In this document: piece by piece, positions 62,601 through 64,000 of the stretch | Position numbering within the stretch: the first letter of the stretch is position 1 | How the letters are laid out: every line of letters starts with the position of its first letter | From: an uncultured Lachnospiraceae bacterium | Lineage (GTDB): Bacteria; Bacillota; Clostridia; Lachnospirales; Lachnospiraceae | Length of the DNA: 64,000 nt | Direction of reading: 5' to 3' | Assembly: GCA_934343915.1 (NCBI GenBank) | Contig: CAKRIL010000003.1 | Location: 1-64,000, forward strand | Translations under genes and position numbers: made by a program | The notes under the pieces: generated by a model | Databases searched by the model: none | What the model was told of the DNA's origin: nothing | What the model saw: only the letters and a program-made list of their open reading frames with translations

Positions 62601-62981
62601 CGCGTCGAGACATATATCGAAAATATTTCACACGGCTCCGGCGGAACAACATTTATGGGCGGACAGAAGGGTATTCTGCGCATATACACCTTCGGAAATG
62701 TTCATGCCGTATACGCAGACTTCGGCTCCGTCAAAAAGTTCATAAATCCGGTATACGACATATCCCCGGATCTTGGCATAACCACGCTTTCTCCGCTTCT
62801 TACCGCACACATATATATGCACGGATTTTTTATACCGCTCTATTGTGCCTCCTCGACCTATACCGACACAACCGCTTACGGGGTAAAAAAAGCTGCCGCA
62901 CAGCACAGAAATGTCATATATGATGTTGACGGAACTCTGACGAATAATATCAGGACAATTTTAAAATACAATGCCGATTAA
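59670..62981 (+). CDS. Large secreted InlB B-repeat protein with Ig-like domains, second of a pair
   Basis: The 1103-residue protein begins 25 bp after its neighbour, with AGGAGG upstream, and has a signal peptide (MAYALTLAVTVTSAGFGG) cut near residue 40. B-repeats (HTCPLCG then NNYTITFNPNNGQG; RPGYTFAGWNTASDGTG; RKGYTFTGWSTSSDGSG) alternate with Ig-like segments starting near residues 390 and 690 (APTVTVTPGSGTSW; APVINVTPNKTYNP). These contain GTYYVWVKAVYDTAGN- and YYLWIKQVKDNFGN-type motifs. The last 150 residues are unique. No sortase or other anchor signal is seen. It probably acts at or beyond the cell surface in adhesion or sensing, but this is inference. Confidence 0.85.
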   Translation: MRLNKSFLRKTMAYALTLAVTVTSAGFGGAALPWNTHAVSAEEKPGYHLESSEQDYTYTIVRNENESAYGAWGCCGVQAGVSWYGAYGAAYGYYDYKDEWHTTGGEVTTLNDSHTCPLCGAHASVGDKWGQTDGTKPVHETVSSWVPNNYTITFNPNNGQGAFTRQVTYDSGNGSTGVSATWTGYKLQGWYTGTNGTGEMVFDASGNAVNGTYWSGSGGSAVWKGLSGVSLAAFWKVDTFTQTLYFYKDGVPDSGRTRTYDVTYGSTFCASDHISDSTFEHCHYTGISSAQWTVTKAASANVYYESDVQIVDYNGNGSTGGQMASASAAYGTAVTVAANGFTRPGYTFAGWNTASDGTGTSYAPGSSLTVYPPSHNDRLTLYAIWKDVTAPTVTVTPGSGTSWALNTGIVISAADNGALKADNSYQYCVCTGADAPDGTWQTYTNNQRLTIGTGLSGTYYVWVKAVYDTAGNCSGTSAYHRFGPYYFDNAAPDISRVADTYGWYENRAVLNFDIPDTESGIKNISLYDVNGILLSDITGTKSFSFDTVGVNVYNLVASDNLDNTVSKAFVVKIGKNTAESSASKAVWVWVNNLSVHAVWLPVSYTVRFDSNDSDGGSPAYGRMDNMTLTFGREYTLPSNAFSRKGYTFTGWSTSSDGSGSFYKDCAVIKNLSSESNGFITLYAIWKDNSAPVINVTPNKTYNPDTDNNAVKSVDISISIIETGSGLSPDNLYEYGFSSSSLSPPVDWEVYALPQDLKASGTYSSAESLDVTLPELGGTQTGYYYLWIKQVKDNFGNLSTSPDSLACVDSCHVYGIYAFDNTAPTGMVKYIENNYTLGLYDTLPSGNPYAVMSIYDAADNMAGISHCTLVIYDSDNPENFTEFDFEQDNDVYICRFNLYTCLDEPENIGHVGMYVKAVDKLGNEAAIPIKSYDFGTLQSGKAICADDIGFSICSPASELPSFHPDGTSENYIYKRDAFRVETYIENISHGSGGTTFMGGQKGILRIYTFGNVHAVYADFGSVKKFINPVYDISPDLGITTLSPLLTAHIYMHGFFIPLYCASSTYTDTTAYGVKKAAAQHRNVIYDVDGTLTNNIRTILKYNAD

Positions 62982-63023
62982 GTTTTCTCATTTTACCTAT
63001 TCCATTTTTTTCTTTATGTGTTA

Positions 63024-63032
63024 TAATAGGCT
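63024..63032 (+). promoter_or_regulatory. Extended -10 promoter for fba
   Basis: TGTTATAAT gives an extended -10, about 34 bp before the fba ATG, which follows a GGAGG ribosome site. No strong -35. Confidence 0.45.
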
Positions 63033-63065
63033 TGTCAAAATAATAACAATATCGGAGGTATACCT

Positions 63066-63929
63066 ATGTTAGTTACAGCAAAAGAGATGCTTGAAAAGGC
63101 AGTTGCCGGTCATTATGCAGTTGGCCAGTTTAATATTAACAATCTTGAGTGGACTAAGGCTATTCTTACAACAGCTCAGGAGCTTAACTCCCCTGTCATC
63201 CTCGGCGTTTCCGAAGGTGCAGGCAAGTACATGACAGGTTATAAGACTGTTGTAGGTATGGTTAAGGGCATGATGGAGGAACTCAACATCACGGTTCCTG
63301 TTGCACTTCACTTAGACCACGGTTCATACGAAGGATGTCTTAAGTGCGTTGAGGCAGGTTTCTCTTCAATCATGTTCGATGGTTCACATTATCCAATCGA
63401 GGAGAACATTGCAAAGACTAAGGAATTAGTTAAGATTTGTGCAGAGCATAACATGTCACTTGAGGCTGAGGTTGGTTCAATCGGCGGCGAGGAAGACGGT
63501 GTTATCGGTATGGGTGAGTGCGCTGACCCTAATGAGTGTAAGGCAATCGCTGACCTTGGCGTAACAATGTTAGCTGCCGGAATTGGTAATATTCATGGTA
63601 AGTACCCTGCTAACTGGAAGGGCTTAAGCTTTGAGACACTTGCTGCCGTTAAGGAGCTTACAGGTGATATGCCTCTCGTTCTTCATGGTGGTACAGGCAT
63701 TCCTGCTGACATGATTAAGAAGGCTATCTCTCTCGGAGTTGCCAAGATTAATGTTAATACAGAGTGCCAGTTATCATTTGCCGATGCTACAAGAAAGTAC
63801 ATCGAGGCAGGTAAGGACTTAGAGGGCAAGGGCTTCGACCCTCGTAAGCTTTTAGCTCCAGGTGCTGCTGCAATCAAGGAGACTGTCAAGGAGAAGATGG
63901 AGCTCTTCGGTTCTGTCGGCAAGGCTTGA
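63066..63929 (+). CDS. fba: Class II fructose-1,6-bisphosphate aldolase
   Basis: The 287-residue zinc enzyme splits fructose 1,6-bisphosphate in glycolysis. Metal and substrate motifs are ALHLDHGSYEGCLKCVEAGFSSIMFDGSHY near residue 80, with His and Asp ligands, EAEVGSIGGEEDG near residue 137, GTGIPADMI near residue 218 and KINVNTECQLSF near residue 235. Codon use is strongly biased to GTT, CTT and AAG, as in highly expressed genes. The 70 bp after its stop, to the window edge, show nothing I can assign. Confidence 0.96.
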   Translation: MLVTAKEMLEKAVAGHYAVGQFNINNLEWTKAILTTAQELNSPVILGVSEGAGKYMTGYKTVVGMVKGMMEELNITVPVALHLDHGSYEGCLKCVEAGFSSIMFDGSHYPIEENIAKTKELVKICAEHNMSLEAEVGSIGGEEDGVIGMGECADPNECKAIADLGVTMLAAGIGNIHGKYPANWKGLSFETLAAVKELTGDMPLVLHGGTGIPADMIKKAISLGVAKINVNTECQLSFADATRKYIEAGKDLEGKGFDPRKLLAPGAAAIKETVKEKMELFGSVGKA

Positions 63930-64000
63930 TTATAACCACAACTATATATTTTCTCATGCGAACGAGGCGGAATGAGCTTGTCTGATTCAGCCTTGGGACT

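Noticed and set aside
56513..62981. Sortase-anchored proteins or a CRISPR-like array
   Set aside because: No LPxTG, hydrophobic tail or regular short DNA repeat; the periodicity is at protein level.
63930..64000. Third copy of the 230-bp element at the window edge
   Set aside because: Only TTATAACCA-like similarity is present; the conserved inner blocks are absent from the visible 70 bp.

Overview
The window reads as chromosomal DNA of an anaerobic Gram-positive bacterium of the Clostridia, most like a Lachnospiraceae member. The evidence is the mixture of genes: a class II fructose-bisphosphate aldolase, an Amt transporter fused to a P-II domain, a short acyl-ACP thioesterase, YesL/DUF624 and YjfB proteins, strong AGGAGG-type ribosome sites and sigma-A promoters. 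A YjfB-like protein and a lone CheW suggest a motile lineage. The genus cannot be fixed from this sequence.

From 1 to 17.3 kb every gene is on the minus strand. A partial tRNA-Ser is followed (reading against transcription) by ispD, tsaD, a small secreted-type protein, RNase Z, a zinc-ribbon protein, rimI, tsaB, tsaE, a YcxB-like protein and tex. These form one closely packed run holding most of the t6A tRNA-modification pathway. Next come prfB (with its programmed frameshift), cheW, homoserine dehydrogenase and aspartate kinase as a second run, then secA, hpf and trxB. A dense cluster of DnaA boxes lies between hpf and trxB.

From 17.3 to 29.7 kb there is an SDR reductase, then an AEC transporter, a GH51 arabinofuranosidase, a Mbeg1-like hydrolase and a Crp/Fnr regulator. 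The regulator diverges from a ferredoxin-like protein across a region with palindromic operators. Two hairpin-forming elements follow, then uvrBA with a LexA-type box. From 29.8 to 39.7 kb lies a cell-separation operon (ftsE, ftsX, an EnvC-like M23 protein, a CtpA protease, a GNAT enzyme), a CdaR/PucR regulator, an orphan MsmX/UgpC ATPase, yjfB, a CvfB-like S1 protein, a thioesterase and two tRNAs (Ser-CGA and Gln-CUG).

From 39.8 to 54.6 kb there is a complete five-gene peptide/nickel-family ABC importer, the Amt-P-II fusion with a possible leader attenuator, membrane proteins, a cyclophilin, a flippase, a DegV protein and peptidase T. From 55.1 to 63 kb lies a surface-protein block: one lipoprotein with two zinc-ribbon-like repeats and two proteins of over 1,000 residues built from InlB B-type repeats. 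The fba gene closes the window.

The most unusual signal is a pair of roughly 230-bp elements, one at 24.6 kb and one inverted at 54.9 kb. Each folds into a long stem whose two strands change together between copies, around conserved internal-loop sequence and two hairpins that expose GGA in their loops. This could be a MITE or a structured RNA. A third, unrelated long hairpin lies beside the first copy.
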